From NCBI RefSeq assembly GCF_000002075.1, contig NW_004797457.1, forward strand, positions 638,114 to 702,113: DNA of 64,000 nt. The letters run 5' to 3'. Below, piece by piece: positions 22,903-35,500 of the stretch. Each line of letters begins with the position of its first letter. The first letter of the stretch is position 1. The stretch is from Aplysia californica. Lineage: Eukaryota; Mollusca; Gastropoda; Aplysiida; Aplysiidae. The notes below the pieces were generated by a model. The model did no database searches. It had not been told where the DNA came from and worked only from the letters and a program-made list of their open reading frames with translations. Both the position numbers and the translations under genes were made by a program.

Positions 22903-23285
22903 CAGTCAAACCTGCTCTAACAGCCACTTGTCTTGTGAGACAATCACCTGTGTTCAAACGACCATTTCCCACCTCATGTATTTTTTAGTATAAAAAAATG
23001 CTAAATGCGCATTACAATTGATCGCTTTTAAGGACAAGCGGGCTATTTTAGATTTCGGGGGTTTTCAGAAATCTTGACCTGCACCATAAGTGGCCATTGC
23101 CCTAACTATAGGAGAAGTTTTGTTTCATTTGTGTGTTTATATGTGTTTAGTTTTATAGAGAAAACTCTCCTTGTCTTTTAAAGAAACTGAACAAGGGGCA
23201 AAAACTTTACCTTCGATTTTCTCAAAACAGCATTTTTCGGGATAGCCCCCTTACTTGTGCTTTAAAAGCGATCAATTCACAAGAT
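22903..23285 (+). mobile_element. MITE with CAGTCAAACCTG terminus and internal palindrome
   Basis: A TA precedes CAGTCAAACCTGCTCTAACA. An internal segment from TTGATCGCTTTTAAGGACAA (about 23018) to TTTAAAAGCGATCAATT (about 23262) forms an inverted repeat. The internal segment recurs at 58871-59165 (TCGCTTTTAAGGACAAGCAG, GATAGCCCCCTTGTGCTT), where the CAGGTTTGA end is kept instead. Each copy therefore preserves a different end of one family. Confidence 0.7.
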
Positions 23286-23314
23286 AGGCCTATATGAATG
23301 TTTTTATTTTCTAA

Positions 23315-23740
23315 AAAGTGTTTTACGGCGCTCGCAACTGCATAAGGTCATATGGGCACGCGGGACACACCAAACATTTTCAGTTGGTAGGAAATTTAGA
23401 ATTTTGCCCAGGTGGCGGCCGAAGCCTACTATTATCGATTTTGGACCACAAAGGGATCTTTGACATGCGCAACTTGCAAACGGGACCTCCGAAATTTTTC
23501 GTCCTTGTCCGAGAAGACTAGGTGCAGATCTTTCCTACCAGAAGATCAGGGGTGTAGCTGAAAGGCAGTGCTCAGTAAGAAGGAGCCAAGGAGTAGCAGT
23601 AGAAAAGTTGCAGAAAGAGTCAGGAGCCCAGTGGAGGGGGTAAAGAAGGTAAGGGGGTGGGGGAAGAAAGTGGAGACGAAAGAAGACAAAATATTGCAAG
23701 AGAGGAGGAAAAAAGGTGAAAGGAGACATTTTAGAGACGA
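23315..23740 (-). repeat. SINE family B copy, minus orientation
   Basis: It starts with the shared tail in minus orientation (TTTTACGGCGCTCGCAACTG), then GGTGGCGGCCGAAGCC, AAAGGGATCTTTGACATGCG and GAAGATCAGGGGTGTAGCTG, followed by the purine-rich stretch that is CT-rich on the other strand. The minus-strand peptide TATPWLLLTEHCLSATPLIF recurs at 39110 and 54330, which shows the frame is repeat and not a gene. Confidence 0.8.
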
Positions 23741-24025
23741 AATTTTTTTTTATTTTACATAATAATAATGAATGACACTGTCAGACGGCTACTTTACTCC
23801 AAGACAATGGGTGGCAGTCTTTTGTACTTCCAACATACTGCTACAGGCTAGCATTTTGACTTAGTTATCTTGGACTCCGAAGTCGAGGCCTCCTGAGCCA
23901 AGGCAGAGAAATGAGCTCAAAACGATTCTGTTGCCAGCTGGTTTTTCACTGGAAGAGAATGCTCTTGACTTGGCCTTTGCTAGAGGATTAAGCCAAATCT
24001 TCTAGTGTGTCTTGTTTGTTTTAAA

Positions 24026-24162
24026 TAGTAAGAGTTTTACAGCACTTCCAATACAATAAGGTCATATAAGTGCCAAAGATTAGACGTATTACAAGAGAGT
24101 AACAAACACAAAAAAGAAGGAAGGGAGATAAAGATGTTTGATAAGAAGCAAACCAAACCAGA
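24026..24162 (-). repeat. SINE-like family A copy (partial)
   Basis: In minus orientation, AGTAAGAGTTTTACAGCACT is followed by AAGGTCATATAAGTGCC, AGAGAGTAACAAACAC and AGAAGCAAACCAAACCAGAG. The far end is lost. Confidence 0.75.
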
Positions 24163-24230
24163 GTTTCTAATGTCTTCTAAGGTTTTCTCATCTTTAAAAT
24201 CCACGGATTACTGCTACAACTACACTATTA

Positions 24231-25505
24231 CAGTAGAACACGGCTAGAGCGGGACATTTGGTTCTGCAAGAAAAATCCCGCAGCAGGCGAGTTCCCGCTA
24301 CAGGAATGCAAAGGAGAAATTACCGAAAAATTTCTAAAAATCCACATGATCATCTCCCTTCCATATCAATAAAATTTGCGCTTTTAAAATAGATTAGTCT
24401 TCCTTTTCTTGTCATAGCTGCCACTCAGGAATTTCAAAAAAGGAGGAAATTCATGCGAAGGCGTATGCGCGCTCTCCGAAGGCCAGAGTAAAACCATTGA
24501 GATTCAGAGGCAATATATACTGGAAAACCTAGCCTATGGTTTTGGAAGGGAATACTGTCAAATTTGTTAACCATAGGCAACTGAATTAAAATGTATTTGA
24601 ACCCCCCCCAAAAAAACCCCCACAAAAACACAAAAAAAAACAACAGAAGGCAGTAAGTTGACAAACAAGCATTTGAGTCAATTTGACACAGTTTGGAATT
24701 GGTGACTAAAAATCCAGTGTTTGTTGCCAGCTTGTGTCTTATAAAAAGATTCCTTTCACTTTAAACTTGTACATCGATGTAGAGCACGCGCAGTATTGGA
24801 TCAAGGAGGCAACACCTTTGCCGCAGTACTGAGCACTCCTGTACAATTGCGGTCCCGTTCGCACTTAACTTGGTAGTGCCCCTGTAGTGTGTAGATCTAA
24901 ATTGAATTAAAATGATAGCTTAGGCTATCTAATCTAGATCTAGATATCTAAACATGTGAAAATATAGATTATATCTAGAGATAGATTATCTAGATCTAGA
25001 TTCACTTCAACAGCCACAATAGCCGTCATGTAAACAAACGGGACCGCAATTGTACAAGAGTGCCGCGGGCCGCGATTTCTTTATCACACCAAACGCAAAG
25101 TGCAGCAAGCGGCTTGTTCAATTTTCTAATGAACTTTTCAAGTCGCACACCGGCTGCTTCTTTCTCATTCCAGCTCCTTTTCTTTTGTTTTTGCATTCTG
25201 CATCAATTTCTCTCGAATTTCCGCCGTTTTCAATGACAACTCGGCGCGCTAACGTCCCGATGCCCGATCGACACTTCGTTGCTCCACAATAAACAAAGTG
25301 AAACTAGCACTAGGCCTAGAAGACGGAAGTAGAAAGCTACGGGCAGACATGCGTCATGCACAAGCTGCGTTTTCCTCTCTCTCCCGGTTCGGTATTTTCC
25401 GCGTGTAAAAAAAGTATCGCAATTTGCGACCGAGAGCGGTCCAGCGATGGAAGGAGGAAAGTAGCGGGAAAAGCTAGATAAAGCGGAGTTTCCGCTATTT
25501 AGCGG
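24231..25505. mobile_element. TIR element, CAGTAGAACA(C/T)GGCTA family (composite)
   Basis: The left end CAGTAGAACACGGCTAGAGC after TA, and the following segment with TTCCCGCTACAGGAATGCAA and GGAGAAATTACCGAAAAAT, match the start of the better preserved element at 34384-34875. The right end is less clear; GCGGGAAA-type motifs near 25460-25510 may mark it. A smaller inverted-repeat element sits inside at 24833-25063. Confidence 0.5.
24833..25063. mobile_element. Small inverted-repeat element (231 bp)
   Basis: GCACTCCTGTACAATTGCGG at 24833 and the reverse complement of the sequence ending at 25063 (GCACTCTTGTACAATTGCGG) form about 29-bp terminal inverted repeats with one or two mismatches. The interior is AT-rich and full of TCTAGATCTAGA units. 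It has no coding capacity, and the target duplication is unclear. Confidence 0.75.
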
Positions 25506-25519
25506 GAAAGTGGCAGCTA

Positions 25520-26030
25520 TGTCTTGTCAACTTCGTTGATTGTCTCGGCCTTTAATTCAAGTGAGAAGCACTTTTGTCTTTGTGGGACGCCATCTTTTCT
25601 TCGGTCTTGTTGCCAGTGCTGTCTATCGTACCAGTAGGTCTACTGTAAAACTGGTGAAGTGGATGTGTGCGTATGCCTATGAGCATCAACAATCGCAATT
25701 CACTGAATCAGGAATTATACTACACGCTCTCCTCTCCTTTTACTTTTAGGCCTAGCCTAAGCCTACTAGAATCTAAAGAGCTATTTTTGGGGGGGTGATT
25801 TAGTTTTTGCTTTAAATAGAGGTGACTAAATGAAAATGCACAATAGGTTACTGCCAAAGTTGAGCAGTCTTGTTTTCTCGCAGTACCTTTTGAAGGCATT
25901 GTCACATGAAGTACATCATGACAATGTTTAGTCCTGGAACGTTGCCCCAACTACAACTGAAGTATCTGAATATATTCAGAAAACTAGAAATTTCTAGCTC
26001 TAGAAATAGAATTCGAGGAAAAAAAAAAAC
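25520..26030. other. Intergenic, no gene seen
   Basis: No exon, repeat tail or TIR recognised. One 69-codon chance frame is present. Confidence 0.45.
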
Positions 26031-26033
26031 GAA

Positions 26034-26137
26034 GTGTATTCAGACCCAGTAACCAGGAACAAAGTCTCGAAGTATACAGACCCAGTAGTGGAAATCTTCT
26101 GTGATTTCGGAAAGTTTCAGCGCCCAGACCCGGTAGC

Positions 26138-26172
<35 letters not shown>

Positions 26173-26535
26173 GCTGGCAGAAAAGAGGGGAGAGAGACAG
26201 AGAAATAGAGAGGGTGACTGCTCGATTGAAATTATAGTATTGTTCTTTTCTTCACATTGTGTTTCCTCCAACTCCAAAGCAGAGGAAAAATCATCGTTCA
26301 TCGAAAAGACATCCGCAATCTTCATTTAGATTTAGATCTAGGACTCGAAACTAGATCAATGATCTATCTAGGTCTGTCTGTCTAGATCAAGACCTAGGCC
26401 ATAGATCTAGAAGAACATAGGTCTACCCTGAACGAAGAGGGCGCTGACACTTTCCGAAATCACAAAAGATTTCCCCTACCGGGCATGTATACCACTTGAC
26501 TTTGTTCCCAGTTTTTAAACCGGGTCTGTATACAC
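26034..26535. mobile_element. MITE-like element with ~95-bp terminal inverted repeats
   Basis: The left arm (26034-26130) contains TTCAGACCCAGTAACC, GGAACAAAGTC, TATACAGACCC and CTGTGATTTCGGAAAGTTTC. The right arm (26437-26535), read on the minus strand, gives TATACAGACCCGG, GGGAACAAAGTC, TATACATGCCCGG and TTGTGATTTCGGAAAGTGTC in the same order. The centre holds (TG)n(AG)n at 26137-26170 and TCTAGATC-rich sequence. There are no genes. Confidence 0.8.
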
Positions 26536-27039
26536 TCCCCCCCAAAAAAGCTTCTTCCCAGTCCTCGCAGAATGGCAGAATGAAAGATGACGCCTAACTC
26601 TCACAAATAACCAACAAACTAGAAATTAGAAACCGTTCGGAGTTCAAGTTTATTATCCCGAGCGTTCTGAGAAATAGTCACTTCGATTTACAGAGTAGAG
26701 CGTCCTCAAATTCCGGTGGCGCCCTGTCCGAAAAAGCGCACCCTTTGCAAACAGAGTTACCCTGCTTGTGTGGCGACCGTTATCCTCGTTTAATTTGACT
26801 TTAGAATGAGAGGCGAGAAGCCATTAAAATTTTTTTAAATAAAAATCCGCACTGAAAGAACCCAAACAGCTGATGAACAGCAGTCGATCTGGGCACGCAA
26901 GAGGGTGCTATTCCTATTCTTCTTGTGAAGAATCTGAAACAAAAGAGAGCTTCAAAACAAAGACTGCAGTGCCATCTGAAGCAATGAGCGGACATTTTTT
27001 TGGCTGAGTGAACCATCTATCTTGTTATGTATTCTCTTT

Positions 27040-27484
27040 GAAAGTGGCTATTCTCACCCGCCCGGAAGTTCTCGCAAGATCAACTCCTCCCCTCTTCTCT
27101 CTCTCTCCGTCTCTTTCTGAATACTGTCTATCGGTGTGGACGATCAAATTTACCAAAACAAAGTTAAAAAATGATGTTAAAACACAAAAGTAAATTAATT
27201 TGGTTGTCTACAAAGATGTTACGGCTATTTAACTTTTCGAATCGAGCCGAACTACGCGGGTCGCCATTTTGTTTTGCCCGGAAATTCTCGCGCTACTCCT
27301 CTCTCTCTTTCTCTCTCCACTGCCCACAGACAAAATTGTACGCTTTTAGTAGGCTACAGTTGTAATGGAACGTTTGTTCACGGCACAGAATTCTACAATT
27401 TTTCTGTTATCACAGTGTAGAATTCTGTGGTTTAGGGTGAACGCAAAATTTGGTGAACGCGCACCGGGTGAGAATAGCCACAAA
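27040..27484. mobile_element. Possible inverted-repeat element
   Basis: GTGGCTATTCTCACCCG near 27044 is matched in inverse by CGGGTGAGAATAGCCAC near 27464, with further GGGTGAGAATA copies at about 27510. A separate local palindrome, CACAGAATTCTACA / TGTAGAATTCTGTG, lies at 27384-27430. The boundaries are uncertain. Confidence 0.4.
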
Positions 27485-27544
27485 AGACTCGCCTTCACTA
27501 TTCTCACTCCGGGTGAGAATAAAGGTGGCCATTCTCTTTGGCAT

Positions 27545-29452
27545 GGCCTAGAGTTTGTTGACGTTTGTTCATCCTTATTATCAGTACCAAACATCCAACG
27601 ATCCAGCACCTTCTAACCAAAGCCAAAATAGAAACATACAATAATTGTATAAATATAAACTAGATCTAGATCTACCATGCCACCAAAATTACACTTACAC
27701 TTACACGGTCCATTTTCTTTCAAAATTCAGATTTCTTTGGACCTCTCAGTAGTTCACTGGGATGGGTTTCATCTGAATCGGTAACACGTGAAATTGACAC
27801 AATACCCTGCCTTATGCATTAATTATTGGACTCCTCTGAACACAGTAACCCGAGCCGAAGAAAAACAAGTTAAAAACGATTTCCTCACGACTGCACGACT
27901 TATGATCTAATCGACAATCGTGGGAAAGTGGCAAAGTGGTAACAAAGTAAACGGAAGTAGATTGCGATCAAGGTCTATATTCGCAGTTTGTAAAGACTTT
28001 TGTACCCCAATTCCGAATTTGACTAATTTCACAGGAGAAAGAAGTGATTGCGTTCATTCCGATAGTGAACTGGTCTTTTTATTTAAAAGTCAAAGCTTAA
28101 CTTGTTTTTTTTTTGTGAGTTATTTTTATTGCTTTTTATGGGGGGGGGGGGTGCACCTTTAAAATGAAACACTACATCTCTTTTCTTGCGCCCAAAAGTT
28201 AACCCAAAACAAAACTGGAGATGTTGAAAGAATTACCGTTTTGTGAAAACAGCTAACACCCGGACTCCATGGTATTTGCGTTCTTGTCGGTTATAATTAT
28301 TTTTTATAGCCTATGAAATTTGTTTTTAAAGAGTTGGGACGCCCAATGATCCGGAGGTTCAATTCCCATAGATTAAATGCAAGGTGCCCTGGTTACTTTG
28401 CCAAAGAGAGTAACTATGCTCTTATTATCTCTTAGATCTAAGAAAGTCTAGGCTCAGACTACACCCCCCCCCCCCCCCCCCACAAGACAAACGATTAAAC
28501 AAAATTTTTTAAAGAATGTGTGTTGAAGAAGGGCGATAGATCCTGTACAAATCAGCAGGGGTTGGATACCATCTGAATGAGGGGGTTCGTGATGGGGTTG
28601 TGGATAGTAGTAAACTGGTATAGGCCTTCAAGTGGAATATTGCCAGACTGGTCTGATGGTAGACTAACTTTAAGTAGAACAGAAACTTCGCAGTAGACCG
28701 TCAAGTGGACAAGCACACACACAAAAAAAATTATAAATATCTTCAAAAGCTGATTATCGCTGTTAGATCTACATGTATTGACTAAAGCTAAAATTGGAAC
28801 AATACAAATTTGAAAGTAACTTTTTTTTTGGGGGGGGGGCAACTTGATTCCACTTTTTAGGGGGGGGGCGCTCAGCGAGTTGATGCAATACACGCTGTTG
28901 ACAAACTTAAATTTAAATCTTTAGGCCTAAGATCTACAATCTACAGGAGGGTCTTTGGGACGTTCACGTTTTGCACCATCCTGGAATTCATCCAAAACAA
29001 AACCTGGACAGAAAGTTTATTTGTTTATCAGGGAAGGCTACTCCAGTGGACAGCAAAGTCAGCTGACGACTTTCGACTCCTCTGCCTCTGCTGAAGTGAT
29101 TGTGTTGGGGGTTTTTTAGATTTCATTAATCAATGTTTCAAGTCTATGCTGCATTACTGTCTTGTGCATAAAATTTCACTTTTATTCCAAGTAATAAATG
29201 ACCATCTTCATGACTTTAAAGCCCAAATTATCAGTTCATACTGTGCTGATGCCGGTGAATGAAGTTTCGGAACAGAACACAGTGTCCTCATCAATTCAAT
29301 TTCAAAGCCCTCTTCTGCTGCGTGAACCTTGAGAATCAAGACCCTGAGAAAATCTTCTATAGCCTACTAGAATCTAGATCTACCCATCAATACGTTAACT
29401 TTTAAAGGCTGATATTTCAAAAATATTGCTGTTGCAAGACCTGCTTGCTCAA
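27545..29452. other. Region upstream of BLOC1S3, no gene seen
   Basis: This should hold the promoter and 5' UTR of BLOC1S3. Runs of G near 28141 and 28830 and of C near 28465 are present. No CDS, SINE or obvious core promoter motif could be assigned. Confidence 0.4.
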
Positions 29453-29533
29453 ATGGAAAGTCAATACAAAACTGTTGTTCAGGGTGAAGCTTCAGAGTCA
29501 GATGAAGAAGAAGAGTTGTCGTCCTCTTCGCTG
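29453..29533 (+). CDS. BLOC1S3: BLOC1S3 coding exon 1
   Basis: 27 codons from the ATG to a GTAACT donor, ending in phase 0. It encodes the first acidic repeat, GEASESDEEEELSSSS. Confidence 0.85.
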
Positions 29534-32500
29534 GTAACTTTATTTATTTACTTTGTTTTTTTGGTTTGAGAACCATAGGCCTAAATAGTATGAATATGAT
29601 ATGGCTCTGAATTTCAAACTTCTACTCTAATAGCCCAATGGTACATCATAACAGTTGGCAAGGGGGTACACTGAAATATATATATACTATAGATCTATCA
29701 TACTATCATGTAATAATGTGCTTTTGAGGGTCAAATTGCTCAAATGGATGTATTTTTTGCTGCAGATCATACACATGGTCAATATAACTGTTGTAAATCA
29801 ATTACAGTGAAGTCCTGGGAAGATTGAAGAATACCGGACCACTTGTACATTATTGCGCGAGAAAGTGGGGCAGGTGGTTGGGGTGGAGGAGGGGGAAGGG
29901 GGGGTTCAGGGGGGTCTCCCCCCTGACAAAATTTTAATGAATAGATCTACCGGTCCGAGATTCTCCATTGAGAGATATATTAAAAACGGGAAAATTATGA
30001 ATTCCTAAGGTTGAGACATAGGCAAAGTCAGTCCGCTGGTCCGGTATTCTTCAATCTTACCGAAGTCCTGAAATAACGAGAAGTCTGTTATAAAAAGACA
30101 CTAATCTATAACCTGGTTTTTTCCCTACTTTATTTTTGTAAATAAAATACTGCATTTGCGCAATCAGACAAACGTGCGAATCGGTTATAGCGGAATATTG
30201 CTGTTGCCGTGCACAGAGCATAGGCCAATTATAATATGTAAAACCTCGACAGTTGAGAAACTTGTTGGTGATCTAGCGAAACAAAGAATGGGAGAGCCCA
30301 TGTGTGCCAACAATGAAGGCCGGAGTGAATGAATGGGGAGGGTGTGGCATGCACAGACAAGCAGAACACATCGTGTGATAGGCCAGCCTAGATTATCTTG
30401 GCCTACCATGTCTCTTACTTCTCTGAAGCGGGGATGGAGAGGTCACAGTGCTGTGATGGATGGAACAAATGTGTGACGTGAGCAAGCAGACAGAATGCAA
30501 CACTGGGTGTGGCGGGGTGGGGGACAACACAGCAGACGAGTTAACCTAGAGCCCTTTCCTTCTTTTATCGCCAATGCCAAGCTGTCAACATCGCTAGCAC
30601 TAGAGAAAGAAACCTGATTCAATTTTTGATCAAGTAAGACCAAGAGGTCATGTTGAACAAACTTATCATCTGGGGAGATAACAAAAAGAAATAAACAGAA
30701 CACCAAGCTCATAGATAAGGCCTACTTTGTTATTCCCCTTGAATTTAGCTCTGGATCCCTTATTATATAACGAGAATCTTGCTATAACGGACATTTCGCT
30801 CTAGTCCCCTCCCTCTCATTATAACTGGATTCCACTGTATTTCCATGATAATTTCAAACATAATTGCAAACATGAAGTTATGGGGAAAAACTGGATAACC
30901 CCCTGCCTCCCCAGATTGTATTTTACCTTAGAGGGACATTCCCTGAGGTAAAGTAATTAAAAAATAAAATGACCAAAATAAAAACATACTGCCCTACCAG
31001 CTAGGATGTTCTTGAACTCAGGTTGTTTTGTGGAGTTTTCAAGGCTCTCAACCCATCTGGCTCTGTTCTATTGCAGATGGGTTACATCAAAGTCGGAGGT
31101 CCATTCTCCTTAAAGAACCAAATAATGTTGAAAGTGACATGAAACCCAAACACTTTTTATTATGGTTGGCAAGGGATTGAACAAAAGAATGTCAATACTG
31201 AAGGCTGCTGTAAAAAATGCTTATTTTATTGAGGTCGTAACATTGAACATGTGTGTGTCTGCATTTTGTCTGACCTGTTAAAATTACATTTCTGTTCCCA
31301 AATTTTTGCAAGTTAATGCATCCCATGAAATAACTTACTGATCCAGTACAGGTGTACCGTCTATATGAGAGTGGTTTAATTGTAGGGCAGGGAAGGTCCA
31401 GTAGACTGTAGATTATAGATTTACGATTTAGAGCGATCAATGTCATTGTTTTTTTATGTTGAAAACGCATTGTTCTGGATAGTAGATTTGTATTTGTAGC
31501 CTACAACAAGTCTGCTTTGAATTAACCTGCTATGGGTCTTATTCCATAAAGTGGGAAATGCATGAGGCTGAATAGTGATAAAACTATCCAAGCTAAGTTG
31601 TTCCATGAATTGTTCTTTTTCACGCTCATCAAAGTACTTTTGATACTTCGTTCAAAATCTACCTTTTTTCAGATTTATACTTTTCTTTTGTTTTTTGTTC
31701 CAGTCGGAGCCGAGAGCTGTGGTGGTTGAAGGAGAGGCATCTGAGTCTGAGGAAGAAGAACTAGACTCGAGTGGAAAATCCATTCCACCTGCTTTGCCAC
31801 CTATTAAATCATGTAATTTTTCACTGATGTAACTCTAGTTTATTTTTCCCATTTTAATCGTGCACGGTTAGCATTTTTTATCGTTAACCTGCATATATAG
31901 CTGAACACCATAACTTTTGCTTGTATTTGATGCTCTTCACCCAAACAATGCTTAAAGACTCTGACATTATTAGGAAAGATTCAAATCATTTTGAGATATT
32001 TCTCATATCTATCTGGACAGGTAGGTAAAATTCTCTTATACTATTTATACACTGGGCTCTATAATCCAATTAGATTTAAGCGACCTATTTTACATGGCCA
32101 CTTTCACTTCCTCTTTGTCTGTAAGTAAATAATTGGGGGGGGGGGGGGGGGGGGGGCAATTTTAAACAGAGTAGCTGTCTGTGGAAATTGAAAGTAATGG
32201 AAATTAATAAGATAAACATCATTTGATCAGAGATTTGTTTGTGTTAAGCAGAGTGTTAATGAAAAGAACAAAAAAGGGGGGAGGCGACTTCTTTCTGTTT
32301 GTTGTGACCAGAACTGATAAGATCACATTTCACATGCTAGGTCTTGTGTAACCTATTTTTAGTCATTAATAATACCCTGAAAGCTGCCAACTTTCAGAAA
32401 CTGAAGGAAGAGAAACTTTATTTTCAACCTCAGACTCAGATGGATGTCTTGACCACAAAAAAATGGGGTTCAAGGGAGGTTGCAGCTATTTACTTAAATG

Positions 32501-35500
32501 ATTTTTCACGCTGCCAATAAGTTTAAGAATCTGCTTTTCTGTCTCCCGATGACTAGTTTCGAAGGTGGAGGACGCTGATGTGTGTGCTCTTTCTCTTTTT
32601 GAAAATAACTTTTCTGTTACTACTATTCACCCTTGCTTATCGATTAAATCAAAATCATAGTTTTCACTTCTTTGGCCAGTTGTTCACTTTAGATTTGTGG
32701 CTTCATGCTTGTTTTCTATTCTAGCTTCATCCATCAAGTAAGCTATCCTAATTTTATTGGGCTTCAAAACTTGCCCTCTGCTGATTAAGTGGAGAGTAAA
32801 CCAGTGCTCCTGCTCCATCTGAGCAAAGGCCAAGTCATTGTGTTATCAACTCCAATATCAAAGTTTTATCAATGGTGTGTACATTTAATACAAAAGAGAA
32901 AAATCTCTAATCTGCTTATATGTTCTTTTTCTTTTTCAGTAAATGAACATTCTTCATCGTACGAGTCTATAGACAGTATCACTAATGTTCCCACTCTTGC
33001 TCCAAGACAGGCATGGAAACCAAAGTATGACACGTGAGTATTATGTATATATACAATATTTACTTTGCTACCCTTCTGTTTGTGCTCACCTGTTGTTTCA
33101 TGTGTTACCTTAAGTTCTCTGGTCACTTAATTTCTGTAAATATCTTTGAAGTGTTTCCTTAACAAATTCCATGACTTTTTCTATTTTATAATCTCTTGAA
33201 ATCAGAGCTTTTCAAGGGATGGGAGAGTGGGTGATTTCAAAATTAAAGTGCTTAATTTGGACACTCTCCATTGGACATGGTGACACTTTATTCTTAAAAC
33301 AATGGAATTGCCATCTTGGCAATTTTCCCTCAAGCACTTGATTATCCTTTTAGATTGCAAGTTCATTGCATAACTATTCTTAACTCTTCGAGTTCAAGTG
33401 TGATGCAAATTTCCATGTGTTTGCTATCTTTGAGTTCTTCCATACCTTTTTCCTCAGAGTGCTGAATCGCAAATTATGTAAGTATATGTAGTATTTTAAC
33501 TCATTTAATTTCAATATTACTGTTATAATTGCAAGAATGCATCATTTAGACCATGATCATACAGCTTCGGCAGGATTTTTTTTTTCTCCCACTCATTTCC
33601 ACCAAGAGTTATATGAATAAATTGCTTGGATCTACTTGTTCTTAAAGTTATCTTGTATTCTTACTTATGGGTTCATTTTGCCAAGATGGGGTCCATAGTT
33701 CTTTAGTTATCACATGCACAGGGGGCTTCCCACAGCAGCTGAAGCTATGCAATTTTGGTATAACAAGAAAAAACTGGGCCTTGTTTTTTCGACTGCATAG
33801 GCACTTGTCTATAATTATCTATTATTTACTTGTAGAAACTACATGTAGTTTACTTCTGCAACTCATTTACAATCACAAAGAAGATGTGAAGAAGAAATAA
33901 TTTATAATTTCTGTACCTATCACTACTATCAGCTTTATTTTGTGCCTGCAGAGCATATCTGAGGATGTTAACTTGAACTGCATGTCAGGAACTTCAGTGG
34001 CCCATTACTTTTTGAAGATCCTATTGTTTTGAAAGATTGTGTAAGAGAAAAAAGCCCAATTTCAATTTGGTAGAAGTTAAAGGTTACTAATACTGTTTTT
34101 TCAACAGTTCAAAACTGCAGGTACATCACCTTCAAAAAACATGTCTCGTCTTTGTAAAAAATATTATGTTCAGAAGACTAGCTTCTGGTATAATGTAAAT
34201 TTTAAGACAAAGAAGAGAAGCAAAATTAATACCACTGCATGCTGAAGTGTGCATTTGGTGAGCACAGTAGAACATACTAAAAATACCCTCAGATTCGTTG
34301 GGTTAGGAAATACATTGCTTTTGCCAGTTTTGTTTTGTTTGGTTTTCTGTCTGATGATATTTCAGAGTTGTTTTGCTTTTGTACAGTAGAACATGGCTAT
34401 AGAAGGACTTTTAGTTCCAGAACAAAAAGCCTGCTGTAGGCAAGTTCCCACTATAAGAATGCAAAGGAGAAATACCGAAAAATCACACACTGCACGTTCT
34501 CCTCTTATTTTACTGTCTTTTTGGCCTAGCCTAGGCCTATGGCACATCACTTTTGGAGTGGCTCACATAAAGCATCTCTCCGCACCATTACTCTCTGCCA
34601 CTTGCCCCACCTCACTCATCACTGGACTGGTCAATCACAACGCTGCACCGCTGACTGCTTGTTTGGAGCCCACCTACAGCCCTGCCCCCTCACCCCCCTA
34701 CCCCCTTCCCCCAGTTAGAGCTTGCTCGACCTCTCCCGCTGTATTGAAGTTCGGGCTTTTTTTTGCCCAAGCTCAGTTAATTGAGTCTACATAGACAAAA
34801 AAAGGAGCTTCCAGTAAGGTCCCGCTGTAAGGATGGTCCCGATGCAGCGGGTTCTGCTATAGTCATGTTCTACCGTATAAGTTTAGGACTCTTTTACTCT
34901 TAGACATAAAAAGGTCAGAAGGAGGAAAGTCAGGATAGAAATATTGCATGGATCATTCATGTTTGCTGTTTTCACACCTTACTAGTGTGCCGTTTCTCTG
35001 CTGATACAAAACCTCTGCCCCTCCACCAAGCTATTGAGGTGATTTGTATATGTTATTGAGAGCTGAGGCTGTATATATGTCTATTTCATCAGCATGATAT
35101 AATCCATGACTGTATACCACAGTTTTCCTTCAATGTTAGTATTGAGTGTAAACTTTTTCTTGTTTTATCCTTCTGCTTTGTTTTGATTTCTAATGTGATT
35201 GTCATTTATTTTCTCAACTCAGGGGAAAGCAATTTATCACTCTGCAATAATGCGAATGGTATTGCAAGTCAGGCCTACCTTTCGGCTGCCAAAGATATTA
35301 CCAACTGTGCGCAGCAGCTGTCAAAGTCACATGGTGCCATTCAGGTTTGTAGGTCTCTTTTGAAAAAACAGTATGTTTTTACTCAGCAATACAGTATACA
35401 GTAATCTTCATCTTAGATGCCAGAGCTTGGGAGCAAGGAGAATGTGGGATCTTAGGTGAACGACATACTGACTTTTAATATTTTTTAAAAAACTGATGTT

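Noticed and set aside
22493-22972. 159-codon minus-strand frame considered as an upstream SNIP1 exon
   Set aside because: The composition is hydrophobic and mixed, unlike the basic Ser/Arg-rich SNIP1 N-terminus, and it overlaps a MITE end.
25050-25292. Open frame in a CpG-richer patch, considered as a first exon or promoter
   Set aside because: It lies within the TIR-element composite at 24231-25505 and lacks a start context or donor that fits a neighbouring gene.
34393-34794. 133-codon plus-strand frame
   Set aside because: It lies wholly inside the TIR element at 34384-34875 and has no protein motif.
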